From the NCBI GenBank assembly GCA_934621885.1, contig CAKTUH010000006.1:1-62958 (forward strand): a stretch of DNA of 62,958 bases. Direction: 5' to 3'. Position numbers and translations under genes: made by a program. The stretch comes from an uncultured Collinsella sp. (GTDB lineage Bacteria; Actinomycetota; Coriobacteriia; Coriobacteriales; Coriobacteriaceae). The notes under the pieces were generated by a model, which saw only the letters and a program-made list of their open reading frames with translations, had not been told where the DNA came from and did no database searches. Of the stretch, positions 8,289 through 17,341 are shown one piece after another. Each line of letters begins with the position of its first letter. Within the stretch, counting starts at the first letter, position 1.

Positions 8289-9296
8289 ATGCTGTTCGAT
8301 GTTTGGGGTAGCGATACCCTTATCCACTGGGCCGGCTGGGCCATGGTCTTTATTGGCCTGATCGTGCTCAACGAGGTCGGCCGCCGCACCAAGCTCGGCG
8401 CGGCCATCATCTTTGGCGTGGCTCCGCTGGCCATGACCATCTACTGCGTCGCCATCGCCATCGGCGTTTCGCAGGGCGCCGAGTGGGCGCTCACCAACCC
8501 CACCCATGTGTACCAGAACAGCTGGTTCCACTACGCCAAGGTGTACGCGGCGCTGGCCGGTTGCTGGGGCTTCATCGCCATTAAGTACCAGTGGGGCAAG
8601 ATCGGCAAGGCGCACTGGTTCCGCGCGTGGCCGTTTGTGATCGTCGCCATCAACATCATGATCGCCGTCGTGTCCGACTTTGAGAGCGCCTATCACTTCT
8701 TTGTCCTGGGCGAGTCCACCTGGGTCACCTCCGAGGGCGCCACGCAGCTGGCCGGTTGGAACAACGTGTTCAACGGCATCGCCGGCATCATCAACATCTT
8801 CTGCATGACCGGTTGGTGGAGCGTCTACGCCTCCGAGGACAAGACCGACATGCTGTGGCCCGACATGACCTGGGTCTACATCATCGCCTACGATATCTGG
8901 AACTTCTGCTACACCTACAACTGCCTGCCCACCCACTCCTGGTTCTGCGGCTTTGCGCTGCTGCTGGCGCCCACCGTCGCCGCCTTTATCTGGAACAAGG
9001 GCGGTTGGATTCAGAACCGCGCCTTTACGCTGGCTATTTGGTGCATGTTTGCCCAGGTGTTCCCCTACTTCCAGGAGGAGTCCATCTTTGTGACCCACTC
9101 CACGCTCGACCCCGGCGCCGCCACCGCGGTCTCGATCGCCGCGCTGATCGCCAACATCGCCGCGATCATCTACATCGTCTACCGCGCCAAGAAGCTCGGC
9201 CACAACCCCTACAAGCAGGATGTCTTTGAGGGCACCAGCGATTGGGAGAAGGCTACCGCCCGCCGCGCCAAGGTCGATTACGCTCACGCCGAGTAA
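8289..9296 (+). CDS. DUF5692 family polytopic membrane protein
   Basis: A 335-residue protein with about nine hydrophobic segments spread over its length (for example MVFIGLIVLNEVG, AAIIFGVAPLAMTIYCVAIAI, split as it spans about 35-60, and VIVAINIMIAVVSDF) and many Trp/Tyr residues, ending in a basic cytoplasmic tail. It resembles DUF5692 proteins of anaerobic gut Coriobacteriia; no function is established. AGGAG precedes the ATG by 7 bases. It follows the TetR gene closely and ends at a strong terminator, so the two probably share a transcript and respond to the same signal as the divergent oxidoreductase. Confidence 0.8.
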   Translation: MLFDVWGSDTLIHWAGWAMVFIGLIVLNEVGRRTKLGAAIIFGVAPLAMTIYCVAIAIGVSQGAEWALTNPTHVYQNSWFHYAKVYAALAGCWGFIAIKYQWGKIGKAHWFRAWPFVIVAINIMIAVVSDFESAYHFFVLGESTWVTSEGATQLAGWNNVFNGIAGIINIFCMTGWWSVYASEDKTDMLWPDMTWVYIIAYDIWNFCYTYNCLPTHSWFCGFALLLAPTVAAFIWNKGGWIQNRAFTLAIWCMFAQVFPYFQEESIFVTHSTLDPGAATAVSIAALIANIAAIIYIVYRAKKLGHNPYKQDVFEGTSDWEKATARRAKVDYAHAE

Positions 9297-9363
9297 CGTG
9301 TTGGTCATCGTTGGCACCTGGGCGTAGTCCCGCTTGCCAGGCTTTCGATCCATTGCCTCGCGC

Positions 9364-9406
9364 AGCCCCCGGAACGCGATTCGTTCGCGTTCCGGGGGCT
9401 TTTTGT
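9364..9406 (+). terminator. Terminator after the DUF5692 gene
   Basis: AGCCCCCGGAACGCG pairs with CGCGTTCCGGGGGCT (15 pairs, short loop) and is followed by TTTTTG: a textbook intrinsic terminator. Confidence 0.93.
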
Positions 9407-9523
9407 TGCCGCGGCTTTGGGTCGGATTTACGCTCATATTAAATCGGATTTCAATTTACACGCCGGCTCTATATGATCCCATTTTTGGGTACATTGTTGA
9501 GCCGACATTGCATTGGGGGATAT

Positions 9524-11023
9524 ATGAGTGATGAGACAACGGGCCAAGAGGATGCGGTCCAAGATGCAGAAGCTTGCGCTGAGGCTTTGGAGAGCTTAGA
9601 CCAGATAGCGCTAGGCGAGGTTGCGTTTGAAGATGCGGAGCTCGACGCGCAGGGCAAGACGGACGACGAGACGCAACCCGATGATCGGGACGCAGACGAT
9701 AGTGTTGAGGCAGCCGAAGACGAGGCCGACCACGTGAGCTCCGAAGGCGAGGCGGACGACCAGCCCGAATCCGGCGCAAGCGAGGAAACTGTCCTGCTCG
9801 ATAGCTTGCCGGCCGAGGATTCGCTGACCCGCGAACTCCCCGGCTTGGGCTCTGCGCCCGCCATGGACGAGACCATCGCCATGGGCAATATTCCCCTACC
9901 GTCCGTTCCCTCGGCACGCGAGGCCGAGATTCGCCATCGCAAAATGTCGCCCAAGCGCCGCAGTCTGATGATGGCCGGCGTTGTGGCCGTCGCGCTTGTC
10001 GCCGGCGGCGCAGGCTACGCCGCATGGACCGGATACCAACAGGAACAGGCTGCCGTTGCCGCTGCCAATGCGCACACGATGATGTCGGTGCAGATTGGCG
10101 TACATGCCGCAGGCCTCGACTGCTCAACTGGCTCCAGGATTCCCGTGCAGGTGAATGGCCAGGATTCCGACGGTTCGTCCGTGAGCGAGACGCTCTACGT
10201 TGATGAGCACGGTCGCGGCATTAAGCTGCTGCCCGGTGATTACACGTTCTCCATCGCCGCCTCCCCCATCGCGGCGGACGGCACCATCTATACCGTCCCG
10301 ACGACCAAGGCGCAGGTCACTATCAAAAGCGACGGACAGGATTTGCGCGGTGAGGCCATCTTTAAGCTCAAGGTGCCTTCGGCTGACACGGTGACTGACG
10401 ACCAGATCGATGCCGCCGCCAAGTATGCCGAGGAGGGCGGTGCGAGCTCCGCTGCTGCCGCCAAGATACTTCAGCAGGCCGCAATTACGCGCCGTGATGC
10501 CGCCGTCAACGCCGCAAGCGCAAGCGAGGCACAGTCCGCCCGCGATGCCGACGCTCGACACAAGGCGACGAATCTGTATCAGCTCGATATTCCGGTTGAG
10601 TGGTATGGCAAGGTCGCGACCTGGCAAAACAACAGCACGCTGTGCATTTATCTGGACGGCGACACCAACACGCCGCTCGTGACCCTTGTCGCCGTGCGTG
10701 ACGGCGAGAGCTTTTCGCCCGATGACGGCGATACGGTTTTGGGCACGGTCAGTCTGGGCAACGGCTACACCGTCTACGCCAGCGGCCCCGTCTATCCATA
10801 TGTGGTGGCGCAGACCATCAATGGACGCACGCAGGATCCCGTGTCGACCTACCCCATGGACACGGCCATTGAGCTTGTCGAGCTCACGACCGGCAACCGC
10901 TACACGTACAGCCAGATCAAGAACGACCTGGTCGGCAAAGACGGCAAGGCCGACGCCGCGACCAAACTCGAGACCGACTACCTCGCCCAGATCCTGCTAC
11001 CAAGCATCGAGGCCCAGGACTAG
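9524..11023 (+). CDS. Membrane-anchored protein with acidic N-terminal region
   Basis: A 499-residue protein of unknown function. Residues 1-140 are a highly acidic, low-complexity cytoplasmic segment rich in Glu/Asp. A basic patch (KMSPKRRS) and one transmembrane helix follow at about 150-172 (AGVVAVALVAGGAGYAAW). The remaining ~325 residues should lie outside the cell. They contain a beta-rich stretch (GIKLLPGDYTFSIAASP), an Ala-rich helical stretch (about 290-345) and a C-terminal domain with YPMDTAIELVELTTG. I chose the ATG at 9524 (MSDETTG, after GGGGGATAT) over an in-frame ATG 51 bases upstream. It stands alone between a terminator and a REP-like palindrome. Confidence 0.75.
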   Translation: MSDETTGQEDAVQDAEACAEALESLDQIALGEVAFEDAELDAQGKTDDETQPDDRDADDSVEAAEDEADHVSSEGEADDQPESGASEETVLLDSLPAEDSLTRELPGLGSAPAMDETIAMGNIPLPSVPSAREAEIRHRKMSPKRRSLMMAGVVAVALVAGGAGYAAWTGYQQEQAAVAAANAHTMMSVQIGVHAAGLDCSTGSRIPVQVNGQDSDGSSVSETLYVDEHGRGIKLLPGDYTFSIAASPIAADGTIYTVPTTKAQVTIKSDGQDLRGEAIFKLKVPSADTVTDDQIDAAAKYAEEGGASSAAAAKILQQAAITRRDAAVNAASASEAQSARDADARHKATNLYQLDIPVEWYGKVATWQNNSTLCIYLDGDTNTPLVTLVAVRDGESFSPDDGDTVLGTVSLGNGYTVYASGPVYPYVVAQTINGRTQDPVSTYPMDTAIELVELTTGNRYTYSQIKNDLVGKDGKADAATKLETDYLAQILLPSIEAQD

Positions 11024-11064
11024 CCGGTCCGAAGACAGCCGCCCAACGCCCACGTCCCTAACGC

Positions 11065-11130
11065 AGTTGCGGTGAAATAGGGACTGTTTTTGCTGGCCAA
11101 ACCGCAAACAGTCCCTATTTCACCGCAACT
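11065..11130. repeat. REP-like palindrome, family C copy 1
   Basis: A perfect 25-base inverted repeat (11065-11089/11106-11130; arms begin AGTTGCGGTG, core AGGGACTG) with a 16-base loop. Related copies with a changed inner arm (TAGTTCCT) lie at 25076-25142 and 58864-58930. Confidence 0.9.
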
Positions 11131-11154
11131 TATTGGTGGCCTTTTGGGTGGCAC

Positions 11155-11349
11155 TCAGCGCCAGGGGTCGGCTTCGAACATTGGCTCGCGCTCGGGGCGG
11201 CGATCGCTGTAGGGATCGTAGCCGTCGTCGTCCTCGTTCTCGGCACGGATGTAGGGGTCGCGCGGCTTGGGTGCCGGCTTAGGCGCAGGCTTGGGTGCGG
11301 CGGGTGCGGCATCGGTCGCCGGCGCGCTTGTCTTGATCTCGTCTTTCAT
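11155..11349 (-). CDS. Small Pro/Ala-rich hypothetical protein
   Basis: A 64-residue protein starting MKDEIKTSAP, with a low-complexity centre of repeated PKPA units and a charged C-terminal part (RAENEDDDGYDPYSDRR) ending in PWR. No signal peptide or membrane segment. The ATG at 11349 sits 8 bases after AAGGAG; an ATG two codons upstream is too close to that site. It lies downstream of the clpB terminator on the same strand. No family recognised. Confidence 0.55.
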   Translation of the reverse strand: MKDEIKTSAPATDAAPAAPKPAPKPAPKPRDPYIRAENEDDDGYDPYSDRRPEREPMFEADPWR

Positions 11350-11399
11350 CTGCATAGCTCCTTGCCATGTATTCACGTTCAACATCATCGATTGTCGCA

Positions 11400-11438
11400 C
11401 GAAAAAGGGCGGCGGACCCCATTGGATCCGCCGCCCTT
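11400..11438 (-). terminator. clpB terminator
   Basis: On the minus strand AAGGGCGGCGGA pairs with TCCGCCGCCCTT (12 perfect pairs) and is followed by TTTTTC, about 45 bases past the clpB stop. Confidence 0.92.
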
Positions 11439-11484
11439 GGCGTTTAGAGACGAGCTGGTAGATTTTAAGGCATGGCCCAACAAT

Positions 11485-14112
11485 CTACTCGGCGTCGGGC
11501 ACCTCGTAGGTGGCAGACGGCGTGTTATCGCACACGACGGTAAAGCCGCCGTCCTTGTCGACATCGACCGTCACCTGATCGCCCTCGCGCACCGTGCCGT
11601 CGATGATAGCGGCGGCGATGGCGTCCACGACCTCGCGCTGGACCAGGCGCTTGAGCGGACGGGCACCGAACACGGGGTCCAGGCCGCCCACGGCGAGCAT
11701 CTGCTTGGCCGCCGGGGTGATGGCAAGCGTCATGCGCTCCTTGGCCAGGCGTGCGCGGACGTCGGCGAGCTGGATGTCGACGATCTTCTCGATCTGCGCC
11801 ATGCCGAGCGGATGGAACACCACGATATCGTCGATACGGTTGAGGAACTCGGGGCGGAAGGTTTGAGCCATGGCCGTGTCGACCTGATGGCGCATCTCCT
11901 CCTCGTCCTTGCCGGACAGATCGGCAATGGCCTTGGAGCCCACGTTGGACGTCATGATGATAATCGTGTTCTTGAAGGACACCTGGCGACCCTGGCCATC
12001 GGTCAGACGGCCGTCATCAAGCACCTGCAACAGCACGTTAAAGACATCCGGATGAGCCTTCTCCATCTCGTCGAGCAAGATTACGGAGTACGGACGACGG
12101 CGCACGGCCTCGGTGAGCTGGCCGCCCTCGTCGTAGCCCACGTATCCCGGAGGCGCACCGATCAGACGCTGGACGCTGAACTTCTCCATATACTCGGACA
12201 TGTCGATACGCACGAGCGCGCGCTCGTCATCGAACAGGCACTCGGCCAGCGCCTTGGCGAGCTCGGTCTTGCCTACGCCGGTGGGGCCCAGGAAGAAGAA
12301 GCTACCGATGGGCTTGTCCGGGTCGGAGAGGCCCGCACGGCTGCGGCGCACGGCCGCGGCCACAGCGGACACGGCCTCGTCCTGGCCGATGACGCGCTTA
12401 TGCAGCTCGCCCTCCAGGCCCTTGAGCTTGTCGAGCTCGCCCTGCATCATCTTGGACACGGGCACGCCGGTCCAGGCGCTCACGACCTCGGCGATCTCAT
12501 CGGAGGTCACCTGCTCGTTGAGGCCCTCGCCGTCCTGCTGCTTTTGTGCCTCGAGCGCAGCCTCGGAATCCTGAATCTGCTGCTGCAGACCCGGAATCAC
12601 GGAGTAGCGCAGCTCGGACGCACGGCCCAGATCGCCGTTGCGCGTCGCACGCTCCTCTTCACTCTTGGCCTCGTCAAGCTGGCCCTTAAGCTCCTGCACG
12701 TGGTCGATGGCGTTCTTTTGGTTGAGCCAGCCGGCCTTTTGCACGTTGAGCTTTTCTTGGACCTCGGCAATCTCCTGGCGCAGGGCCTCCAGACGCTCCT
12801 TGGAGGCGTCGTCGGTCTCCTTCATGAGCGCCTGTTCCTCGATCTGCAGCTGGGTGAGCTGACGCGTGGTGGCGTCGATCTCGACCGGCATGCTGTCGAG
12901 CTCCATGCGCAAGCGGCTTGCGGCCTCATCGACCAAGTCGATGGCCTTGTCGGGCAGGAAGCGGTCGGCGATGTAGCGATCGGAGAGGTCGGCGGCGGCC
13001 ACGAGCGCGCTATCGGTAATATGCACGCCGTGGAAGATCTCGTACTTCTCCTTGAGGCCACGCAGGATTGAGATGGTGTCCTCGACGGTAGGCTCGCTGA
13101 CCATAACGGTCTGGAAACGACGTGCGAGCGCTGCGTCCTTCTCGATGTACTTGCGATACTCGTCGAGCGTGGTCGCGCCGATCGCATGCAGGTCGCCACG
13201 GGCGAGCGCCGGCTTGAGGATGTTGCCGGCGTCCATAGAGCCCTCGGTGGCACCCGCGCCCACGATGGTGTGGAGCTCATCGATGAACAGGATGACCTTG
13301 CCCTCGGACTTTTGCACTTCCTTGAGCACGGCCTTCAAGCGGTCCTCGAACTCGCCGCGGTACTTGGCGCCGGCGACCAGCGCGCTCATGTCGAGCTCGA
13401 TAAGGTCGCGGTCGCGCAAGGTGCTCGGCACGTCGCCGGCCACGATACGCTGGGCGATGCCCTCGACGATGGCCGTCTTGCCGACGCCCGGCTCGCCGAT
13501 GAGCACGGGGTTGTTCTTGGTGCGACGGGACAGGACCTGGATGGTACGGCGAATCTCATCGGTACGGCCGATGACCGGGTCGAGCTTGCCGGCGCGGGCG
13601 AGGTCGCAGATGTTGCGACCGTACTGCTCCAGTGCCTCAAACTGGGTCTTGTCCTCGGCAGACGTCACACGGTCGTCGCCGCGCAGCTCCTCGTAGACTT
13701 GCTCGATGCGCTCCTTGGTGACACCTGCGTCGCGCAGGACGCGACCAGCCTCGCCCTTGTCCTCGGCAAGTGCCATCAGCAGATGCTCGGTCACCACAAA
13801 GCTGTCGCCCATCTTGGTGGCCTTCTTCTCGGCCTTTTCGATGACGCGGACGAGCTCGTTGGACAGGCCCATCTGCTGACCCTCGCCCGAAACCTTGGGC
13901 GCGTGGTCGATGGCATCTTGTGTGGAACGCGCGAGCTGAGCCGGGTCGGCACCGATGCGCTCGATGATCACGGAGATATTGCGCTCGCCGGCACCGAGCA
14001 GGGCAGACAGCAGGTGAATCGGCTCCACCGCACCGGCCTGCGCGTCGGCAGCCGTGCTCATAGCGGTCTGCAGCGCCTCGCGCGACGTCATTGCTAGCTT
14101 ATCGATTCTCAT
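11485..14112 (-). CDS. clpB: ATP-dependent disaggregase ClpB (Hsp104 family)
   Basis: An 875-residue hexameric chaperone that threads aggregated proteins through its pore together with DnaK-DnaJ-GrpE. An N-terminal Clp domain (1-145) is followed by AAA+ module 1 with Walker A GEPGVGKT (about 205) and Walker [11 protein letters not shown] coiled-coil middle domain follows (about 405-525), then AAA+ module 2 with Walker A GPTGVGKT (about 607) and [10 protein letters not shown]. Length is normal for ClpB and no P-loop residue is missing. The ATG at 14112 follows AGAGGTGA. A box nearly identical to one before dnaK lies about 90 bases upstream, so co-regulation by HspR is likely. Confidence 0.97.
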   Translation of the reverse strand: MRIDKLAMTSREALQTAMSTAADAQAGAVEPIHLLSALLGAGERNISVIIERIGADPAQLARSTQDAIDHAPKVSGEGQQMGLSNELVRVIEKAEKKATKMGDSFVVTEHLLMALAEDKGEAGRVLRDAGVTKERIEQVYEELRGDDRVTSAEDKTQFEALEQYGRNICDLARAGKLDPVIGRTDEIRRTIQVLSRRTKNNPVLIGEPGVGKTAIVEGIAQRIVAGDVPSTLRDRDLIELDMSALVAGAKYRGEFEDRLKAVLKEVQKSEGKVILFIDELHTIVGAGATEGSMDAGNILKPALARGDLHAIGATTLDEYRKYIEKDAALARRFQTVMVSEPTVEDTISILRGLKEKYEIFHGVHITDSALVAAADLSDRYIADRFLPDKAIDLVDEAASRLRMELDSMPVEIDATTRQLTQLQIEEQALMKETDDASKERLEALRQEIAEVQEKLNVQKAGWLNQKNAIDHVQELKGQLDEAKSEEERATRNGDLGRASELRYSVIPGLQQQIQDSEAALEAQKQQDGEGLNEQVTSDEIAEVVSAWTGVPVSKMMQGELDKLKGLEGELHKRVIGQDEAVSAVAAAVRRSRAGLSDPDKPIGSFFFLGPTGVGKTELAKALAECLFDDERALVRIDMSEYMEKFSVQRLIGAPPGYVGYDEGGQLTEAVRRRPYSVILLDEMEKAHPDVFNVLLQVLDDGRLTDGQGRQVSFKNTIIIMTSNVGSKAIADLSGKDEEEMRHQVDTAMAQTFRPEFLNRIDDIVVFHPLGMAQIEKIVDIQLADVRARLAKERMTLAITPAAKQMLAVGGLDPVFGARPLKRLVQREVVDAIAAAIIDGTVREGDQVTVDVDKDGGFTVVCDNTPSATYEVPDAE

Positions 14113-14201
14113 GGAATCACCTCTCTTGGGGTGGCCGCCCTACGGGGCGGCTTCACGTTGTTCGAGAAGTATTGTTGCCAGCTTTGCGCGTTCTTATACA
14201 C

Positions 14202-14228
14202 AAATCTAAGTCTCTATATATAAGATTT
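14202..14228 (-). promoter_or_regulatory. Putative HspR box upstream of clpB
   Basis: A 27-base inverted repeat AAATCTAA-N11-TAAGATTT. The same arrangement, with identical arms and length, occurs at 24340-24366 before dnaK. It is AT-rich and unlike the textbook actinobacterial HAIR sequence CTTGAGT-N7-ACTCAAG, so HspR binding is inferred from the shared position and the hspR gene in the dnaK operon. Confidence 0.65.
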
Positions 14229-14290
14229 TCTGAGTGATTGATGGATAGGGTACTGAGACGTCGACCCGCTGCACCCCCGACGACCAACCG

Positions 14291-14506
14291 TCTCGATCTG
14301 TAACATCTAGCGGCCGTTTTTGGGTTCAGATGTTACAGATCGAGATGAAATGCTCAGCGGCGCCCGTTTATCTAAATCTGTAACAACTACTCGGCAAATA
14401 AGGGTCCACCTGTTACAGATCGAGACAAACGGAAGATGCCTGAACCGATAATCTAAATCTGTAACACCAAGCCCACTTTTAGCGGCCAAGATGTTACAGA
14501 TCGAGA
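14291..14506. repeat. Three tandem hairpins, family D
   Basis: Three units at about 81-base spacing, each with ATCTGTAACA and TGTTACAGAT arms. The first has 18 perfect arm bases (14291-14308/14328-14345). Units 2 and 3 have 10-base arms at 14376/14411 and 14457/14492. Each ends in CGAGA. The loops (20-25 bases) are unrelated. This fills most of the 440-base gap upstream of clpB. Confidence 0.85.
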
Positions 14507-14517
14507 CAAACCGAAAA

Positions 14518-14545
14518 CCACCACAAAGGGGTACCTTTGTGGTGG
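14518..14545. repeat. REP-like palindrome, family B copy 1
   Basis: CCACCACAAAGG and CCTTTGTGGTGG (12 perfect pairs) around GGTA. It lies 9 bases past the stop of the secreted-protein gene at 14555. This is the compact form; the other copies carry an extra GGGACAGGC-type loop. Confidence 0.88.
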
Positions 14546-14554
14546 ACGCGTTCT

Positions 14555-15226
14555 CTACTCTTTTGCCGAGCCCGTGCTTCCCGATTCGGCGTTCCGGGAC
14601 ATCTCATCCTCGAACAGCCATGTACGGGCAGACCCACTATCGCGTGCAGTCTGCGGGTCGGGCAAGCAGGTCTGTTCATAGGCATCTTGGATACACTGGG
14701 CCATAAAATCGTTGAGCTCGGTCTGGTCGCCCTCCATGACATAGGCCGCATCGCCGTCCATGATGTAGATGCCCGGACCCTCATTGCCCTCGTAACCCGG
14801 ATCGTACGAGACATCACACAGTTTGGTGCCGCTCGTGGTATCCAACTCGATGGAAGAGCTGTATCCACCGACCATGTCGTTCGCTTTTGCCCGATAGGAC
14901 GCATATCCGTACCAACGCTTAAAGGTTTTGCCCTTGAGTAGCTCGGTTGCTTTGCTGATTAGGCTCGCGTCCATGGTGTAGCGCATGGCTCCAAGCTGAA
15001 TTTGCGGATAATTGCTAATGCCCAGCGCTGCCGGCTGCTCATCGAAATCAACGGTAATCGTATCGGGCTTGGTATCGCCGGTCAGGAACTCAACAGATTG
15101 AGTTATGGGCTTGACCACGGGCTCCGTCACCGCAGTTGGCAGAAACGACATGCCAACAACGCCCATGCCAATCACAGTGGCAACCAGCGCCAAAGCAATC
15201 AATCCAATACGGACAGAACGTCTCAC
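14555..15226 (-). CDS. Secreted or membrane-anchored protein, paralogue 1
   Basis: A 223-residue protein of unknown function. A basic start (RRSVR) and one hydrophobic helix (IGLIALALVATVIGMGVVG, about 6-24) form a signal anchor. The outer domain has the blocks LGISNYPQIQLG, FKRWYGYASY and VSYDPGYEGNEGPGIYIMDGD (the last spanning about 145-165). The start is taken as GTG 15226, with GCGAGGTG 7 bases upstream, which aligns with the paralogue at 16168; an ATG nine codons earlier lacks a ribosome site. The last ~33 codons are almost identical in DNA to the paralogue although the upstream part has diverged. Confidence 0.72.
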   Translation of the reverse strand: MRRSVRIGLIALALVATVIGMGVVGMSFLPTAVTEPVVKPITQSVEFLTGDTKPDTITVDFDEQPAALGISNYPQIQLGAMRYTMDASLISKATELLKGKTFKRWYGYASYRAKANDMVGGYSSSIELDTTSGTKLCDVSYDPGYEGNEGPGIYIMDGDAAYVMEGDQTELNDFMAQCIQDAYEQTCLPDPQTARDSGSARTWLFEDEMSRNAESGSTGSAKE

Positions 15227-15425
15227 GGCAAAACACCTCGCAACATGACCCATGTCTGTTGAGCTAATGATACCGCCTACAGACAGTATTCAAGAAAGAG
15301 AGTCAGCCCTAACGAATTCGATATTGTTGTTCTTGATCGTTATGGGGTTAGAATTGAATTGCTATCCGAGGATATTCATTTTTATCGTCTCGTCCTTGAC
15401 AGCCCTTCGTCTCAAGGAGCGCAAT

Positions 15426-16100
15426 ATGAAGCAGCCTCAGCCTCGTTCCGCTGGCCGTAACGCCATCATCATTCTCGCTGTTTCCATCTTGATACTCTTC
15501 TTTATCGTCGTCGCGCCCTTTTCCCTTGGTATCGCCTCGCCCTTCGATCTGTGCGGGATGATCGACGCCGGTTCGCGCGCCACCTCGTTCTCCTTCATCT
15601 GCCGCGGCGTGTTCTACGAAGAAGGAATTCCAGCCGGAATTTGGCAGTCAAAGTTACCGCTGCTCGGCCAGATCGATGGATGCTCTCCTTATTTCAGCCT
15701 TGAACCTCCGGCGGCTAACTGTCTGCTCTACGACCAGCCCCTTGCCTCCGTAACCCTCGCCTATGACTACGCGCCAAACGCCAGCGATCACCACATGAAC
15801 CAAGTCCTCGACAAGCTGATTGAGCAGTGTGGACTGACCGAGGAGGTCGGCCGGGCCATCGATAACGACCAGAAGCTAAAACGAACAGAGCTCCGCCGTA
15901 TCGGAAGAATAGAAGGACGAGACAGGGCCGCCTACTGGCAAGCCCGGGCGATACGCGACAAGAGTGAATTCGGACACAGCACCTATATGGTCACTGTCTA
16001 CACCGAAGACGGAATCAAAGGCAATATTGACGATTTTGCCTCATCCAAACTCGGCATTCCCAAAACAACCAAACCCGCCAGCCCGGATGAAATCCTGTAG
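15426..16100 (+). CDS. Membrane-anchored hypothetical protein
   Basis: A 224-residue protein. Residues 1-12 are basic and 13-35 form one transmembrane helix (AIIILAVSILILFFIVVAP). The outer part contains five cysteines (for example FDLCGM, FICRG, DGCSPYF and NCLLYD) and a helical, charged second half. AAGGAG precedes the ATG at 15426; an earlier in-frame ATG at 15252 would extend the protein across the divergent promoter and lacks a ribosome site. It lies between two opposite-strand paralogues (14555 and 16168), similar to them in layout but not clearly homologous. No family recognised. Confidence 0.65.
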   Translation: MKQPQPRSAGRNAIIILAVSILILFFIVVAPFSLGIASPFDLCGMIDAGSRATSFSFICRGVFYEEGIPAGIWQSKLPLLGQIDGCSPYFSLEPPAANCLLYDQPLASVTLAYDYAPNASDHHMNQVLDKLIEQCGLTEEVGRAIDNDQKLKRTELRRIGRIEGRDRAAYWQARAIRDKSEFGHSTYMVTVYTEDGIKGNIDDFASSKLGIPKTTKPASPDEIL

Positions 16101-16125
16101 GGACGTTCATTAAAATGCCGCCCCA

Positions 16126-16158
16126 CCACCACGAAGGGGACAGGCACCTTTGTGGTGG
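16126..16158. repeat. REP-like palindrome, family B copy 2
   Basis: CCACCACGAAGG (16126-16137) and CCTTTGTGGTGG (16147-16158) around GGACAGGCA. It sits 9 bases from the stop of the gene at 16168 and 25 bases past the convergent gene at 16100. Confidence 0.88.
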
Positions 16159-16167
16159 TCGCAATCT

Positions 16168-16851
16168 CTACTCTCTTGTCGAGCCCGTGCTTCCCGATTC
16201 GGCGGTCCAGGGCATCTCATCCTCGAACAGCCATGTACGGGCAGACCCACTATCGCGCGCAGTCTGCGGGTCGGGCAAGCAGGTCTGATCATACGCATCC
16301 ATCACGCACTGGTCGATAAAGTCATCAACCGGCTTTTGATCGCCCTCCATCACGTAGACGACGTCCCCATCCCGCACGTACACCCCGGGCCCCTTGTTGT
16401 TTTCATAACCGGGATCATAGGAAACCTGAAGAAGCGTTTTGCCGTCGGTCGTGTACAGTTCCAACGTTCCGTTATATCCACCTACCATCAAGCGGTTTTT
16501 GGCCTCATACGACGCGTAGCCGTACCATCTTTTGAATCGGGCGCCTTTCAGCAGGTCGGCCGCCTGTTTGACCTTCGATGCGTCGACGGTATAGCGCGTA
16601 TCCCCGAGTTCGAGCGTCGGGTAATTACTCACAGCAAGTACACCCGGTTCGTCCTCGTAATCCAACGTCACTTCGTCGGGCTTGACCATACCGGTAATGG
16701 CCTCGATGGGCTTGGCCACAATCTCAACCGCACGCTTCCTGCATTCAATTGCCGTATCCGAAGGCTGAAGCATAAGCCAAACCAGACCGACGCCGATACA
16801 CGCTAAACAGACGGCCACTGCCAAAAGCGCTACGTAGGTCCCCCGCTTCAT
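16168..16851 (-). CDS. Secreted or membrane-anchored protein, paralogue 2
   Basis: A 227-residue paralogue of the gene at 14555, with the same layout: a short basic start (MKRGT), one hydrophobic helix (YVALLAVAVCLACIGVGL, about 6-23) and an outer domain with VSNYPTLELG, FKRWYGYASY and SYDPGYENNKGPGVYV. About half of the residues match along the outer domain, rising to near identity in the last 33 (from TCLPDPQTARDSG). AGGGG precedes the ATG. Unknown function; the Tyr/Gly-rich repeated blocks suggest a small beta domain. Confidence 0.72.
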   Translation of the reverse strand: MKRGTYVALLAVAVCLACIGVGLVWLMLQPSDTAIECRKRAVEIVAKPIEAITGMVKPDEVTLDYEDEPGVLAVSNYPTLELGDTRYTVDASKVKQAADLLKGARFKRWYGYASYEAKNRLMVGGYNGTLELYTTDGKTLLQVSYDPGYENNKGPGVYVRDGDVVYVMEGDQKPVDDFIDQCVMDAYDQTCLPDPQTARDSGSARTWLFEDEMPWTAESGSTGSTRE

Positions 16852-16963
16852 CCGACCAACCCCTTAAGTGAAGGCCCACCGACATCGGCAATAGAACGAC
16901 CGATATCCCAAGCAACGACAAACTGTTTCTAAATAGTATCATTTAATCGCAACAGAACCGTTC

Positions 16964-17068
16964 ATTGGGGACGTAAATAAATGACCGGTCATTGGTATAC
17001 GTCCCCAATGGCCGGTCATTTGGGACAGGTACAAATGACCGGCCAAATGAACCTGTCCCCAATGAACG
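16964..17068. repeat. REP-like palindromes, family J, with nested GACCGG hairpins
   Basis: Two adjoining units. The first has CATTGGGGACGT/ACGTCCCCAATG arms (16964-16975/17000-17011). The second combines ATTTGGGACAGGT with ACCTGTCCC and an inner GGCCGGTCATTTG/CAAATGACCGGCC pair. They lie in the 490-base gap 16852-17341, which holds no gene. Confidence 0.8.
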
Positions 17069-17132
17069 GTCCCGATGGGTGGGGCGGCAACGGCCCTCAT
17101 CTCTTTTAGCGTTCCCACCAAGGCCGCCGTCG

Positions 17133-17169
17133 AACCACCACAAAGGCGCCTGTCCCCAATGTTGTGGTT
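17133..17169. repeat. REP-like palindrome, family B copy 5 (degenerate)
   Basis: A left arm AACCACCACAAAGG and a decayed right arm ending GTTGTGGTT around GCGCCTGTCCCC. Confidence 0.7.
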
Positions 17170-17180
17170 TTCGACAAAGA

Positions 17181-17209
17181 TGCCGCCCCAAAAAAAGAGG
17201 CGGCATCAA
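17181..17209. terminator. Hairpin downstream of the hydratase gene
   Basis: GATGCCGCC pairs with GGCGGCATC around an 11-base A-rich loop. On the minus strand it is followed by TTTGTC, so it may end transcription of the hydratase gene; the U-tract is short. Confidence 0.4.
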
Positions 17210-17258
17210 GCAAGTCTATTTTTAGCGTCCCTCAAGACCCAACGAGAACGTCGCGGTA

Positions 17259-17330
17259 GCCCCGGACACACCTTTCCCTCGGGCGACCCTCGCGAAGCGC
17301 GTGAGCACGAGGGAAAGGTGTGTCCGGGGC
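17259..17330. repeat. 23-base perfect inverted repeat, family H
   Basis: Arms 17259-17281 and 17308-17330 (starting GCCCCGGACACACC) pair without mismatch around a 26-base GC-rich loop. It lies 12 bases beyond the stop of the hydratase gene. No other copy in the window. Confidence 0.88.
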
Positions 17331-17341
17331 GTACAGCAACG

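Noticed and set aside
14291..14506. CRISPR array
   Set aside because: Units are hairpins with ~81-base spacing and long stems, only three units are present, and no cas gene is near. The same applies to 46630-46799.
15252..15425. A longer start (ATG 15252) for the membrane protein at 15426
   Set aside because: It overlaps the divergent promoter region and lacks a ribosome site, while AAGGAG precedes the ATG at 15426 and the signal-anchor begins there.
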